This document shows positions 1 through 11,040 of a stretch of DNA of 64,000 bases, piece after piece. A model generated the notes under the pieces. It saw only the letters and a program-made list of their open reading frames with translations. It did no database searches and was not told the DNA's origin. Both the position numbers and the translations under genes were made by a program. Location: assembly GCF_964204645.1 (NCBI RefSeq), contig NC_134028.1, positions 15,739,263 through 15,803,262 of the forward strand, given 5' to 3'. How positions within the stretch are numbered: the stretch's first letter is position 1; every line of letters begins with the position of its first letter. The DNA comes from Tubulanus polymorphus. Taxonomy: Eukaryota > Nemertea > Palaeonemertea > Tubulaniformes > Tubulanidae.

Positions 1-3000
1 TGAATTGTCGCTGGCGATAAAACCAAAATATTGAATTGTCGCAGGCGATAAAGCCAAAATATTGAATTGTCGCGTGAGACAAAACCAAAATATTGAATTG
101 TCGCGGGCGACAAAACCAAACTAATGAATTGTCGCGGGCGATAAAACCAAAATAATGAATTGTCGCGGGCGATAAAACCAAAAAAATGAATTTTCGCGGG
201 CGATAAAACCAGAATAATGAATTGTCGCGGGCGATAAAACCAAAATAATGAATTGTCGCTGGTGACAAAAAAAAAATTGTCGCGGGCGATTAAACCAAAA
301 AAATGAATTGTCGCGTGCAACAAAACCAAAATAATGAATTGTCGCGGGCGATAAAACCAAATAAAGAATTGTCGCGGGCGATAAAACCAAAATAATGAAT
401 TGTCGCGGGCGACAAAACCAAAATATTGAATTGTCGCAGGCGATAAAACCGCGACAAAAAAAAATTGTCGCGGGCGATAAAACCAAAATAAAGAATTGTC
501 GCGGGCGATAAAACCAAAATAATGAATTGTCACGGGCGACAAAACCAAAATATTGAATTGTCGCAGGCGATAAAACCGCGACAAAAAAAAATTGTTGCGG
601 GCGATAAAACCAAAATAACGAATTGTCGCGGGCGATAAAACCAAAATAATAAATTGTCGCGGGCGATAAAACCAAAATAATGAATTGTCGCTGGTGATAA
701 AACCAAAATATTGAATTGTCGCAGGCGATAAAACCAAAATAATAAATTGTCGCGGGCGATAAAACCAAAATAATAAATTGTCGCGGGCGATAAAACCAAA
801 ATAATGAATTGTCGCTTGTGATAAAACCAAAATATTGAATTGTCGCAGGCGATAAAACCAAAATATTGAAGTGTCACAGGCGATAAAACCAAAATATTGA
901 AGTGTCGCAGGCGATAAAACCAAAATAATAAATTGTCGCGGGCGATAAAACCAAAATAATGAATTGTCGCGGGCGATAAAACCAAAATAATGAATTGTCG
1001 CGGGCGACAAAACCAAAATATTGTTTTGTCGCGGGTGACAAAACCAAATTAATGAATTGTCGCGGGCGACAAAACCAAAAAATTGAATTGTCGCAGGCGA
1101 TAAAACCGCGACAAAAAAAAATTGTCGCGGGCGATAAAACCAAAATAATGAATTTTCGCGGGCGACAAAACCAAAATATTGAATTGTCACAGGCGATAAA
1201 ACCGCGACAAAAAAAAATTGTCGCGAGCGATAAAACCAAAATAATGAATTTTCGCGGGCGATAAAACCAGAATAATGAATTGTTGCGGGCGATAAAACCA
1301 AAATAATGAATTTTCGCTAGTGATAAAACCAAATTAATGAATTGTCGCGGGCGACAAAACCAAAAAATTGAATTGTCGCAGGCGATAAAACCGCGACAAA
1401 AAAAAATTGTCGCGGGCGATAAAACCAAAATAATGAATTTTCGCGGGCGACAAAACCAAAATATTGAATTGTCGCAGGCGATAAAACCGCGACAAAAAAA
1501 AATTGTCGCGGGCGATAAAACCAAAATAATGAATTTTCGCGGGCGATAAAACCAGAATAATGAATTGTTGCGGGCGATAAAACCAAAATAATGAATTGTC
1601 GCTAGTGATAAAACCAAAATAATGAATTGTCGCGGGCGATAAAACCAAAAAAATGAATTTTCGCGGGCGATAAAACCAGAATAATGAATTGTCGCGGGCG
1701 ATAAAACCAAAATAATGAATTGTCGCTGGTGATAAAACCAAAATATTGAATTGTCGCAGGCGATAAAACCGCGACAAAAAAAAAATTGTCGCGGGCGATT
1801 AAACCAAAAAAATGAATTGTCGCGTGCGACAAAACCAAAATAATGAATTGTCGCGGGCGATAAAACCAAAATAAAGAATTGTCGCGGGCGATAAAACCAA
1901 AATAATGAATTGTCGCGGGCGACAAAACCAAAATATTGAATTGTCGCAGGCGATAAAACCGCGACAAAAAAAAATTGTTGCGGGCGATAAAACCAAAATA
2001 ATGAATTTTCGCGGGCGACAAAACCAAAATATTGAATTGTCGCAGGCGATAAAACCGCGACAAAAAGAAATTGTCGCGGGCGATAAAACCAAAATAATGA
2101 ATTTTCGCGGGCGATAAAACCAGAATAATGAATTGTTGCGGGCGATAAAACCAAAATAATGAATTGTCGCTAGTGATAAAACCAAAATAATGAATTGTCG
2201 CGGGCGATAAAACCAAAAAAATGAATTTTCGCGGGCGATAAAACCTGAATAATGAATTGTCGCGGGCGATAAAACCAAAATAATGAATTGTCGCTGGTGA
2301 TAAAACCAAAATATTGAATTGTCGCAGGCGATAAAACCGCGACAAAAAAAAAATTGTCGCGGGCGATTAAACCAAAAAAATGAATTGTCGCGTGCGACAA
2401 AACCAAAATAATGAATTGTCGCGGGCGATAAAACCAAAATAAAGAATTGTCGCGGGCGATAAAACCAAAATAATGAATTGTCGCGGGCGACAAAACCAAA
2501 ATATTGAATTGTCGCAGGCAATAAAACCGCGACAAAAAAAAATTGTTGCGGGCGATAAAACCAAAATAAAGAATTGTCGCGGGCGATAAAACCAAAATAA
2601 TGAATTGTCACGGGCGACAAAACCAAAATATTGAATTGTCGCAGGCGATAAAACCGCGACAAAAAAAAATTGTTGCGGGCGATAAAACCAAAATAACGAA
2701 TTGTCGCGGGCGATAAAACCAAAATAATAAATTGTCGCGGGCGATAAAACCAAAATAATGAATTGTCGCTGGTGATAAAACCAAAATATTGAATTGTCGC
2801 AGGCGATAAAACCAAAATAATAAATTGTTGCGGGCGATAAAACCAAAATAATGAATTGTCGCGGGCGATAAAACCAAAATAATGAATTGTCGCGGGCGAC
2901 AAAACCAAAATATTGTTTTGTCGCGGGTGACAAAACCAAATTAATGAATTGTCGCGGGCGACAAAACCAAAATATTGAATTGTCGCAGGCGATAAAACCG

Positions 3001-3603
3001 CGACAAAAAAAAATTGTCGCGGGCGATAAAACCAAAATAATGAATTTTCGCGGGCGACAAAACCAAAATATTGAATTGTCGCAGGCGATAAAACCGCGAC
3101 AAAAAAAAATTGTCGCGGGCGATAAAACCAAAATAATGAATTTTCGCGGGCGATAAAACCAGAATAATGAATTGTTGCGGGCGATAAAACCAAAATAATG
3201 AATTTTCGCTAGTGATAAAACCAAAATATTGAATTGTCGCAGGCGATAAATCCAAAATATTGATGTGTCGGGGGCGATAAAACCAAAATATTGAAGTGTC
3301 GCAGGCGATAAAACCGCGAAAAAAAAAAAATTGTCGAGGGCGATAAAACCAAAATAATGAATTGTCGCGGGCGATAAAACCAAAATAATGAATTGTCGCT
3401 GGTGATAAAACCAAAATATTGAATGTCGCAGGCGATAAAACCGCGACAAAAAAAAAATTGTCGCAGGCGATAAAACCAAAATAATGAATTGTCGCGTGCG
3501 ACAAAACCAAAATAATGAACTGTCGCGGGCGATAAAACCAAAATAATGAATTGTCGCGGACGATAAAACCAAAATTATGAATTGTCGCGGGCGACAAAAC
3601 CAA
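1..3603. repeat. 31-bp minisatellite array with higher-order structure
   Basis: Tandem copies of a 31-bp unit (starting AATTGTCGCGGGCGATAA) fill the window from its first base to about 3,603. Because 31 is not a multiple of three, every frame cycles through the same peptides and long open frames appear on both strands; none is a gene. Variant units recur in order: a GCTAGTG variant lies at 1,601 and 2,169, and a GCGACA-A-run junction at 1,771 and 2,339, giving a 568-bp higher-order period. A block at 995-1,264 recurs at 2,887-3,156, 1,892 bp away. Many units pair TTGTCGC with a nearby GCGACAA and could form short hairpins. The left end of the array is outside the window. Confidence 0.97.
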
Positions 3604-4895
3604 AATTATTGTTTTGTCGCGTTATTTTATTTTTGTCGTTTTGTCATAATGTCGCCCTCATTTGCATATACGTGTTTTTTTACGCATGGCCCTTATCAGC
3701 CACCACACTAAAGCCTTAAGGTCGCGTAAAACTCGATAAACACTTCAAGCGACACAGCGAACGATCTCCTTTCCCCCACAGCCAACGCTTAACCTAGTAG
3801 AGGCTACTAGCCTATGTAGGCCTATGTATATGCGTAGGCCTAACATCCGGACAGATTGGTCGTAGGCCTATTGAATAACAACCCACCTAAATATCGTAAA
3901 TTTTGTTTTGAAGTTCAATCCAATGAGTCCGTTAATAAACGCAACAATTATACTGTGTTTGTTTGTTTGTTTGAGTAAAGCTCAGTACCGGTAGGCCTAA
4001 AGCCTCGTCAAACTCGATAAACACTTCAAGCGACACAGCGAACGATCCCTTTCCCCCACAGCGAACGCTTACTCCGAATGTCAAGTGTGAGTCCAGCATA
4101 CGGAAAGGATTGTGTTATATACTTGTATTTAGTAAATACCTTGTGCATTTGACAATGATCGGTATGTACTGTGTGAAATATAGAGTATTGATGGTATTGA
4201 TATGGAGGTTGAAGCCCGCGGCCGAATAAAGTAATATATTTCTTTATTTTGATACCTCGTCGACATAACAGCTTTTCTCCGCTATATCTCTTCGGCGTGT
4301 TTAGTTTAGGCCTACGACTCCCCGGTACACTTATGATTTATCTTAGTAAATACACGGTTAATTTGGTAAAGAAAAATAGATATTGCTAAACTGACTGCTT
4401 GAAACCCGCAGCCAAATCACTGGTAGTTATAAATTAATTTGTACTCGATTTGATTCTCATGATGAGGAGAAACTCGCAGCTGATCCCCGGAACGATGAAA
4501 TAGTAACACACGTCGATTCGTCGATGTTTACGGCTCGACAGTGCTTTTAAAATCTAAAGAAGTAAATTTCCAGTGTATCGGTAATATGATTTGATGAGGA
4601 AAATGGGCTATTGTTAAAATCACTGTTTGAAGACCGCGACTGAATGTGAAGTCTGCGGCAATAAATTAGTTCATTTATACTTGAATTGATAATCGAAGTG
4701 ACAGTCGGCCTGCGGGTTGATTTCGGGATGACGACTCGAAAAACATGTCGCCCCATTGAATGGGGCTAAATTTTCGATGTTTACGGCCCGACAGCGCTTT
4801 TGTAACGATGATTCGTGAAAAAACACGCGGGCTATTTGTAGATCTCAGTGAGCTGAACGATATTATATGGATTGTATATGAAACAGCGGTAAGGT
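3604..4895. other. Non-coding host DNA with diverged duplications
   Basis: No gene is apparent. A ~60-bp segment at about 3,730-3,790 recurs at about 4,010-4,070. Three diverged copies of a roughly 190-240-bp unit can be followed at about 4,211, 4,399 and 4,628, recognised by a 'GAA(A/G)CCCGCRGCC'-like block and by a CGATGTTTACGGC block near 4,522 and 4,774. Base composition changes to strongly AT-rich at about 4,860-4,900, which is taken as the left limit of the Polinton composite. No terminal repeat is visible there. Confidence 0.6.
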
Positions 4896-4927
4896 AACAA
4901 AGCCTATGTTCTTTTGGTAAAAATAGT

Positions 4928-5446
4928 GTGGAAGAAAATAATAATAATAATAATCACGCGGATATCAATAGGGTTTTCTGTGAAATAACAGAAAACCCTA
5001 ATAAAACGTGTCAATATTGTAATAAGAAAATTGAACCTGCTGATGAAAATACTCATTATAAATCAAAATTACATCTAATTAATGTTTATAAAATGGTGAG
5101 TATGATACCATTGTTAAATAACCCAAAGAAATATATCAAATATTTTAATCCTAAAAATAAACAATATTACATATTCTATAAGTTGTTATTTGATAAATTA
5201 GTAGCTTATGCAGAAGATAATCCTAAACAAAAATATAAATTATCATATTTTAGAAAAATAGATTTAAGTTATCTGATAAATAATTTTAGATATCATTTTG
5301 ATTTTGATGATGATGATTTTGATGAATACTTTGAAAAATTAAGAAAAGAAGCTAATATACCTACTAATTATCGTTTAAAGATGACTCGACGGGAATTAAT
5401 AAATCTACCTAAGAATTATGGTGAATTAGATATAAACAAAAAATGA
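4928..5446 (+). CDS. Putative C2H2 zinc-finger protein of the left Polinton copy
   Basis: A ~172-codon open frame, rich in Asn, Lys and Tyr, lies directly before the convergent hairpins. The one recognisable feature is a C-x2-C...H...H motif near residues 29-49 (CQYC ... HYKSKLH), followed by a poly-Asp stretch around residue 126. No ATG opens the frame; it runs open from about 4,898 and GTG at 4,928 is the first plausible start, so either the start codon has mutated or the gene is truncated at the element's left break. It occupies the same slot (between capsid and ATPase genes) as the 294-residue zinc-finger gene at 23,163-24,047 but is otherwise dissimilar. Function is unknown. Confidence 0.55.
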   Translation: MEENNNNNNHADINRVFCEITENPNKTCQYCNKKIEPADENTHYKSKLHLINVYKMVSMIPLLNNPKKYIKYFNPKNKQYYIFYKLLFDKLVAYAEDNPKQKYKLSYFRKIDLSYLINNFRYHFDFDDDDFDEYFEKLRKEANIPTNYRLKMTRRELINLPKNYGELDINKK

Positions 5447-5487
5447 TTTTATAAATGTATTAGAAACAAAATTAAATAATTATCATA

Positions 5488-5579
5488 AAACTGTTTATAT
5501 ATCTATATATTAGACGTACGTAAGATTCTTGGTAAGAATTCTTACTCTTACGTCTAGTACATAGATATATAAACAGTTT
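5488..5579. terminator. 92-bp hairpin between convergent genes
   Basis: A near-perfect inverted repeat, AAACTGTTTATATATC at the left and its complement ending in AAACAGTTT at the right, folds around a centre rich in AAGAATTCTT. It follows the plus-strand zinc-finger gene and precedes the end of the minus-strand ATPase gene. A transcription-ending or replication role is inferred from position only. Confidence 0.5.
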
Positions 5580-5633
5580 CAGAAAATTATTCTAAATATA
5601 AATTATATATATATATATTTGTACCACTGTGTA

Positions 5634-5683
5634 AACATAAATTATAAACATAAATTATAAACATAAATTATAAACATAGTTTT
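5634..5683. repeat. 13-bp tandem repeat
   Basis: Three to four head-to-tail copies of a 13-bp AT-only-plus-C unit (CATAAATTATAAA) lie between the two hairpins. Confidence 0.8.
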
Positions 5684-5722
5684 AATATATAATTTATTCA
5701 TTATTATATATTTCATTTAATA

Positions 5723-5838
5723 ATTTATACATCTATGTACTAGATGTACGAGTAAGAATCCAAGAATTCTTACTTTCTTACTTTCTTGGTAAGAATCTTG
5801 GATTCTTACTCGTACGTCTAGTACATAGATGTATAAAT
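5723..5838. terminator. Second, related 116-bp hairpin
   Basis: This inverted repeat shares its outer arm (ATTTATACATCTATGTACTAG and complement) and a GTAAGAATC(C/T) core with the hairpin at 5,488-5,579, so the two are related copies. It ends just before the stop codon of the minus-strand ATPase. It could end transcripts from both sides; this is inferred. Confidence 0.5.
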
Positions 5839-5860
5839 AGTTTCTATGATATTTCAAATT

Positions 5861-6472
5861 TTATTTTATGAATTTATATTCATAGGGAAATTGTAGTCTC
5901 AGTAATAATTTTGAACCTTTATTATCCTTTAATTTATTCATATATTCATCATGTAATTCAGTAGGTCTAATTTGATTTTCTTCCAATGATTGTTGGATAG
6001 ATTTTCTATCTTTGTTATAAAATAAAACTAAAAATCTTATATTCTCCGTAAAATCTTTAACAATTGAATTATATTTTTGATTTAAAACCCATGTTGTTAT
6101 CCCAAAATGTCTCCCAGAGAAAGCTAAATAGCATAACTCACTTTCTCTCACTTTTTAATCATGTAAATTTTCACAATCATCTATAATGAATAATGTATTT
6201 GAACCTTTATAAATATCAATTGCTATTTTAATACAATTATCTAAATTTTCTTTTACTGTTTTAGGATCTAATATGATAAACTTTTTTATCTTAACTATAT
6301 CCCTATTATATGTTTTATTCATTTCATAAGTAGGACAGAATAATATTATATTATCAAAATGATTCTTATAAATAGTTTCTAACAAGTCTAATATGAAATG
6401 TGTTTTACCACAGTTGGTTACCCCAGTAACTAACATATTATGTGGCACAAATATAAATAAATCTTTATTCAT
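5861..6472 (-). pseudogene. ATP: A32-like DNA-packaging ATPase, left copy
   Basis: About 200 codons on the minus strand. The Walker A motif (GVTNCGKTHF) is near residue 17 and the Walker B (LFIIDDC) near residue 98, as in the FtsK/HerA-related genome-packaging ATPases of Polintons and related viruses, which drive DNA into the capsid. ATG at 6,472 sits in an AATAAATG context. One in-frame TAA at about 6,153 (after the residues LHD) splits the gene; the frame resumes immediately and ends at 5,861. Apart from that stop the protein has family length, and its Walker B acidic pair is kept, unlike the copy at 24,463-25,060. The preceding integrase gene overlaps its start by about 8 nt. Confidence 0.85.
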
Positions 6473-8226
6473 TTATTCTTTTAATTTTACTAGATAAAAT
6501 CCATTCATTAAATTTATCATCATACCATTTATATTTCACCAAAGAATACTAATAAGAGTTTTTGTTTTCAATAATTTTTCTATTTTGTATTCTATTTCAT
6601 CTGGATTTAGTACAAGTGATAATTCTTGTTCATAGAAATAACCTAATATTTCTTCATCTTTTAGATCTTCTAATTTATAAACAAAAGGTTTAGTTAATAT
6701 TATCTTTTTAATCTTGAATATTTCTTCTGTAAAATTAGGAGTATAACGAGACGAGAAGATACACAATATCCGTGTAAGAAGATAACAAGAGAAATCCCAC
6801 AATAAGTTCAGCCAAAACGAGAAACTTGAATAGAAGAGTTATATATATTTGCGCAACGTTTCGGCTAAAGACTATTAGCCATCATCAGGCGTACTGAGTA
6901 CAGGAGAATATTACAAGATATTTATACAAGACCAAAACAATAGAAGCAGAGTGAGTGATTAAAATATTGAAAGGGGAATAGATTAAAGTAATGACATAAC
7001 AACTAGAAAACAATGCTAAAGTAAGCAAGGCAAACTAGGGGCAATGTAGATTAAAGTAATTAATAAACAAAGACACAAGCTAAAGTGAAGCTAAGAGTTG
7101 TCCTCCCGTTTTAATCACTTTAGCTTGTGTCTTTGTTTATTAATTACTTTAATCTACATTGCCCCTAGTTTGCCTTGCTTACTTTAGCATTGTTTTCTAG
7201 TTGTTATGTCATTACTTTAATCTATTCCCCTTTCAATATTTTAATCACTCACTCTGCTTCTATTGTTTTGGTCTTGTATAAATATCTTGTAATATTCTCC
7301 TGTACTCAGTACGCCTGATGATGGCTAATAGTCTTTAGCCGAAACGTTGCGCAAATATATATAACTCTTCTATTCAAGTTTCTCGTTTTGGCTGAACTTA
7401 TTGTGGGATTTCTCTTGTTAGGAGTATAACCTTTATAAAATGTTTTTCGATATTTAGATATTCTAACATGTTGTCCAATTTTAAATTTAGGTTCTCCAAA
7501 ATCATATGTTACAAAGGCACCATATAAATTATTCCAAACTATTTCTGAATTATCTTCTTTTCTAGCTTGTATAGGTTTCATACCAATACTTGAATGTTTA
7601 GAATTATTATAACCTTTCACTAAATCATCTAACACATCGATATAAATATATGTTTCATTAGCAGTAAAATATTTCCACATTCTAGTTTTCAATGTTTTAT
7701 TAAATCTTTCTATGATAGATGCTTTTTTATCTGAGTGTGTTGAAAAATATTCTACATCGTTATCAGATTATAGTTTTTTAAAATGTTTGATATAGAATTC
7801 CATACCTTCATCAAATTATATCTTACCTGGAATAGCTTCTTGAAATATTGATTTGAAAGCATTTGTAACTTCTATACCAGTTTTATTTTTAATTGGAATT
7901 GACCATGCGTATCTACTGAATATATCTATAACATTTAATATCCATAAATATCCTTTGTTGTATTCTTCTAAGTTCTTCATGTCAATTAAATCAGCTTGCC
8001 ATTGTTGATCAATATATGAAACCATTACTTTTCTTGTTAAATAATTTTTATCCATTTTCTTGTGGATTTGATATGTTGGTTGATTTTGTAACCATAATCT
8101 TAATTCACTATATTTTATACTTTCTTTATCAGATTTAATTTTATCCCATAATTCTGAAACGCTAGAATATGATACTTCACTTTCTGGGTTATAATATAAA
8201 TCTCTTAAATATTGTTCTTTTTTCAT
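6465..8226 (-). pseudogene. INT: Polinton integrase (rve + chromo-like), interrupted left copy
   Basis: A retroviral-type integrase that would insert the element with a short target duplication. Reading from ATG at 8,226: an N-terminal helical segment, then the DDE core (first Asp in QADLID, second Asp in FDEGKEF, Glu in an ERSNK-type block) and a C-terminal region with a GYFYEQEL chromo-like segment. It is broken several ways. In-frame stops lie near 7,767 and 7,817. A 670-bp foldback element is inserted at 6,748-7,417 with a 13-bp target duplication. The extreme C-terminus is frameshifted near 6,545. It belongs to the family typified by the transposon-derived C. elegans protein F54H12.3. 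The N-terminus, deleted in the inner copy, is preserved here. Confidence 0.85.
6748..7417. mobile_element. 670-bp foldback insertion with 13-bp TSD, possibly Penelope-like
   Basis: Two ~303-bp inverted arms (6,785-7,088 and 7,115-7,417) flank a 26-bp loop, with a 37-bp unpaired tail at 6,748-6,784. The insertion is bracketed by TTAGGAGTATAAC at 6,735-6,747 and again at 7,418-7,430, a 13-bp target duplication within the integrase gene. The uninterrupted integrase sequence at 25.3 kb shows one copy of this site, with one substitution. The right arm holds CTGATGA (7,315), a 6-bp stem with loop, then GAAAC (7,341), the order of a hammerhead ribozyme core. Inverted terminal repeats, long target duplications and hammerheads are known from Penelope-like elements; the assignment is an inference because no coding sequence is present. 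Confidence 0.7.
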
Positions 8227-8262
8227 CTTATTTTAATCCATTTATAATAATTTAGATTTAGT

Positions 8263-8585
8263 TTATATGATTTTATCATTTGACTTATTTTCTGGTATAA
8301 TAGGTTTATCATCAGAATCATTATTATTAGATTTGAATTTAGATTTATATATTACACCGGATAATATAATAACTGTGATTAACCCAATTGTAATATATAA
8401 GTAATTATTTCTTCCACTATTAGAAGAATCAGATGGATTGTTATTTGAATTAATATCGGGTGATTCATTTATATCAGTTAATTTCTTTTTTTTAGCTTTT
8501 TTAATTCTGCAGATCTTTTACCTAATTCCCTTGCCCATTTAATTTGTTTTTCAGATCTAGGCTTCTTCTTAATATCATCACTCAT
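8263..8585 (-). pseudogene. Small basic protein with C-terminal membrane segment (left copy)
   Basis: From ATG at 8,585 the N-terminus is strongly basic (KKKPRSEKQIKWARELGKRSAE) and would be followed by a spacer, a hydrophobic stretch (YITIGLITVIILSGVIY) and a charged tail. A one-base shortfall in the A-rich run near 8,490 puts the tail out of frame with the head. It lies between the integrase gene and the ~200-residue gene upstream, overlapping the latter by 8 nt, which suggests one co-expressed minus-strand block. Function unknown; a virion DNA-condensing or membrane role is only a guess. Confidence 0.6.
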
Positions 8586-9186
8586 ATATTTTAGTTAATT
8601 TTTGTCCGGATTCATTTTCTGTTTCACCGTGCGGGTGTCGTGCGGCACCATCTGTTTCGTTCTTACCTGATTTATATTCTATATGCTTGATATTCGAAAA
8701 TGTTATGACACCAGTAGAAATTAATGTCATTATTCCACCTAATTAAAATGAAGCGTATCCAACCCATTTTTGAAATTCAGTCATAACTGAGTAGTCATTT
8801 TTTAAATCACTATATAATTTATTTTCATCATCAATTGGTATTATCCGTTTACATAATTTTGAATAACATTTGACAATACCATCACTTAAAGAGTCATTTA
8901 TTCTAGCTAATCTTGACTCTTCATAAATTTTGAAATATTTTATTACTTTATCTGGTTTCATAGAGTCTAATTCTTTAAAAGTTAAAATTTTCCCCAAGAA
9001 ATCCTTAGATTTCCCTCCGGCAATTAGTAATTCAAGATGGTGCTTACAATATAAGTAGTATTCATAATCAATATTACAATCAATATTATTTTCCATTTTG
9101 TTTGGAATATCCTTATTATCACTAATGCCCAAATCATCTAATGTTTTTTCAATATCGGTATCATTCTTATTAGATTTCTTTGACAT
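8578..9186 (-). pseudogene. Conserved Polinton protein of ~200 residues (left copy)
   Basis: The frame starts at ATG 9,186 and is interrupted by one in-frame stop at 8,743-8,745, after WVGYASF. The central part (YYLYCKHHLELL, then SMKPDKVIKYFKIYEESRL) is helical and charged; after the stop the sequence continues with a hydrophobic stretch (MTLISTGVITF). The homologous gene at 26,240-26,848 carries a single stop at a different position, so each copy appears to have decayed separately from an intact ancestor. I recognise the general layout from other animal Polintons but know of no assigned function. Confidence 0.65.
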
Positions 9187-9432
9187 CTATATTAGAGAAA
9201 AATCGAAAAAAAATATTATAAGTATTATAAAATGATACTAGTTAGTTAAGTTATTGATACTAAATTGACTAGGTTAGTTAAAATAAAGAATTTCTATTCG
9301 AATCTTATCAAAATATAAAGTATTCTCTTTTTGAAAAGAAATAATAGATTTTTGAAAAAAAAATAAAATAGAAATAATGGCTAGCTGAAGGTATATAATT
9401 TTTAATGTATTTTATTTGAGATATATTAATCT
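9187..9432. other. AT-rich intergenic stretch
   Basis: No open frame or repeat stands out between the HNH gene and the ~200-residue gene. A similar AT-rich spacer occupies 26,849-27,107 in the inner copy. Confidence 0.5.
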
Positions 9433-10108
9433 TTAACCACTTATTAAAGACTCAACGTATTGTTCATTATTTGGATCATTGTTCCAAAATTCAATAAATT
9501 TCTTTGCTTTATCCAGTTGATCCAAATATAACTGTATATCTAGTTAATTAGATTTAATTATATTTTCTTTCTTTTCGAGGGGCCTTAGATTCTTCCAATT
9601 CAAAACTAGTTTCTGATTGTGTTCATCATTCATGTTGAATTTAGATATTGGTAACACGTGATCAATATGAAAATAATCTATCTTTACTGAATAATTGTGT
9701 TAATCTTGAACTTAAACATTTTCTCATTTTGTAATTAAAATCTGTTTTGTACCTTTCATTTTGATAATTATTACGGTAATCATTATAATGTTCACGATTA
9801 TCTTTTTTCCAATCTCTAATATATTCTGGATTATTTTCTCTCCATTGTTGTTTCGTTTCTTTACATTTTTCTAGATTATTTAGATAATATTGTTTACTTT
9901 TTTCTTTACATTTTTCTGGATTATTTTTATAATATTGTTTATTATAAAGTTTATTACAAGTTTTGCAATAACATTGCCTACCATCTTTAGATTTTTTATG
10001 TTCATTAAATTCTGTAAATGACTTATTCAATTCACACTTATAACATTTCTTATTGTGAATATTTATAACACTATTTGTAATATTTATAGTTTGTGATTGT
10101 TCCTCCAT
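9433..10108 (-). pseudogene. HNH endonuclease with Cys-pair motifs (first of two in left copy)
   Basis: From ATG at 10,108: a CYKCELNK...CYCKTCNK zinc-binding region at residues ~20-52, an Asn/Lys/Tyr-rich repeat segment (QYYKNNPEKCKE-type), then an HNH core visible as HIDHVLP near 9,650 in another frame. A deletion plus frameshift near 9,680 separates the two halves, and a further stop lies near 9,541. This is the layout of HNH nucleases found in large DNA viruses and phages, which cut DNA in recombination or homing. Unlike the inner copy (27,108-28,045), its N-terminus is not the polymerase-type zinc finger. Confidence 0.75.
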
Positions 10109-10195
10109 TTATAATACATATTTTTATTAAAATTGATTAACATGTTAGAATCCTATTCATAATCTCATTTTCTTTTGACTCTTCTCTTTTAAATT

Positions 10196-10877
10196 TTAAG
10201 TACCAGCTATATAGGTGAGTATTATCGGGCGTTTATAAAGATTCAACGTATTTTTTTTCTGTGGAAGACTATTCCATAATTCAACAAATGTCTTTGCTTT
10301 AACCAGTTGATCTAAATATAACTGTAAATCTAGATTATTAGATTTAATTATATTTTCCTTCTTTTCTAAAGGTCTTAAATTTCTCCAATTCCAAATTAGC
10401 TTCTTATTATAATCATCACTCAAGCCAAATTTAGATTACAATGTGGAAGTATTCACCATAGTTTTTTTCATTTATTTCATCATTAAACTGATATATTATC
10501 CATGATTTTAAGAATTCATCTGTACAACCCAACAAATTAGATAGTGTTTCTGAATGCGTTTCTTTGTTGAATAATTGTGTTAATCTAGACCCTTAACATT
10601 GTTTCATTTTAAAATTAAGATCTGTTTTATATCAACCTCACATATATTCTGTCATATAATCATTATAATGTTCTCTATCATCTGCTCGATATTGCTTAGT
10701 ACATAGTTTAATACAAGTTTTGCAGCAATATTGAAAACCATCTTTGCTAATCTTACGCTTACTAAATTCTGCTATAGCTAATTTATCTAATTCACATTTA
10801 GAACATTTCATGTAGTATATGTTTATAACACCAGTTTTATTTGTAATATTGAGAGTTTGTGATTGTTCTGGTTCAAT
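10196..10877 (-). pseudogene. Second, degraded HNH endonuclease
   Basis: A second homologue lies directly upstream of the first on the same strand. The N-terminal part (about 10,560-10,877, starting EPEQSQTLNIT) has lost its ATG (ATT at the start position). The C-terminal part (10,196-10,423, WNWRNLRPLEKKENI) is open, but several frameshifts lie between. The same N-terminal version appears at 29,575-29,762 with its ATG. Two adjacent HNH genes in one copy and one in the other show that this end of the element is variable. Confidence 0.7.
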
Positions 10878-10884
10878 TTTAATA

Positions 10885-11040
10885 TCAAATTTTTTTACTA
10901 AATTGATTTTAGAAGTAATTCATTTATATGTTATTCATATATATGAATATTTTAAGAGTAATAGGGAATATGGGGTATCATATCAAAGGTTGAAGGGGCG
11001 AGTGAGTAAAAATGAAAAAATAAATTCGAGCGTGCGAGAA
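10885..11040. repeat. Right TIR remnant ending in half a terminal palindrome
   Basis: The sequence from 10,885 matches the right-TIR segment at 29,763-29,842 and the left TIR in inverse. From 10,957 (AGTAATAGGG) one arm of the ~150-bp terminal palindrome follows and stops at about 11,040, at the palindrome centre, where polymerase coding sequence begins abruptly. The junction shares only a few A residues. Confidence 0.8.

Noticed and set aside
121-3603. Many long open frames on both strands, up to ~460 codons, rich in FGFIARDNSLFWFYRP-type repeats
   Set aside because: They are translations of the 31-bp minisatellite in rotating frames; no gene-like start, composition or neighbour supports them.
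1-3603. CRISPR-like repeat/spacer pattern
   Set aside because: Units are contiguous 31-bp tandem repeats without unique spacers, in an animal genome.
4310-4321. GACTCC near 4,315 as the left partner of the 6 bp after 29,993
   Set aside because: No Polinton terminus (AGTAATAGGG) follows it; a six-base match is expected by chance.
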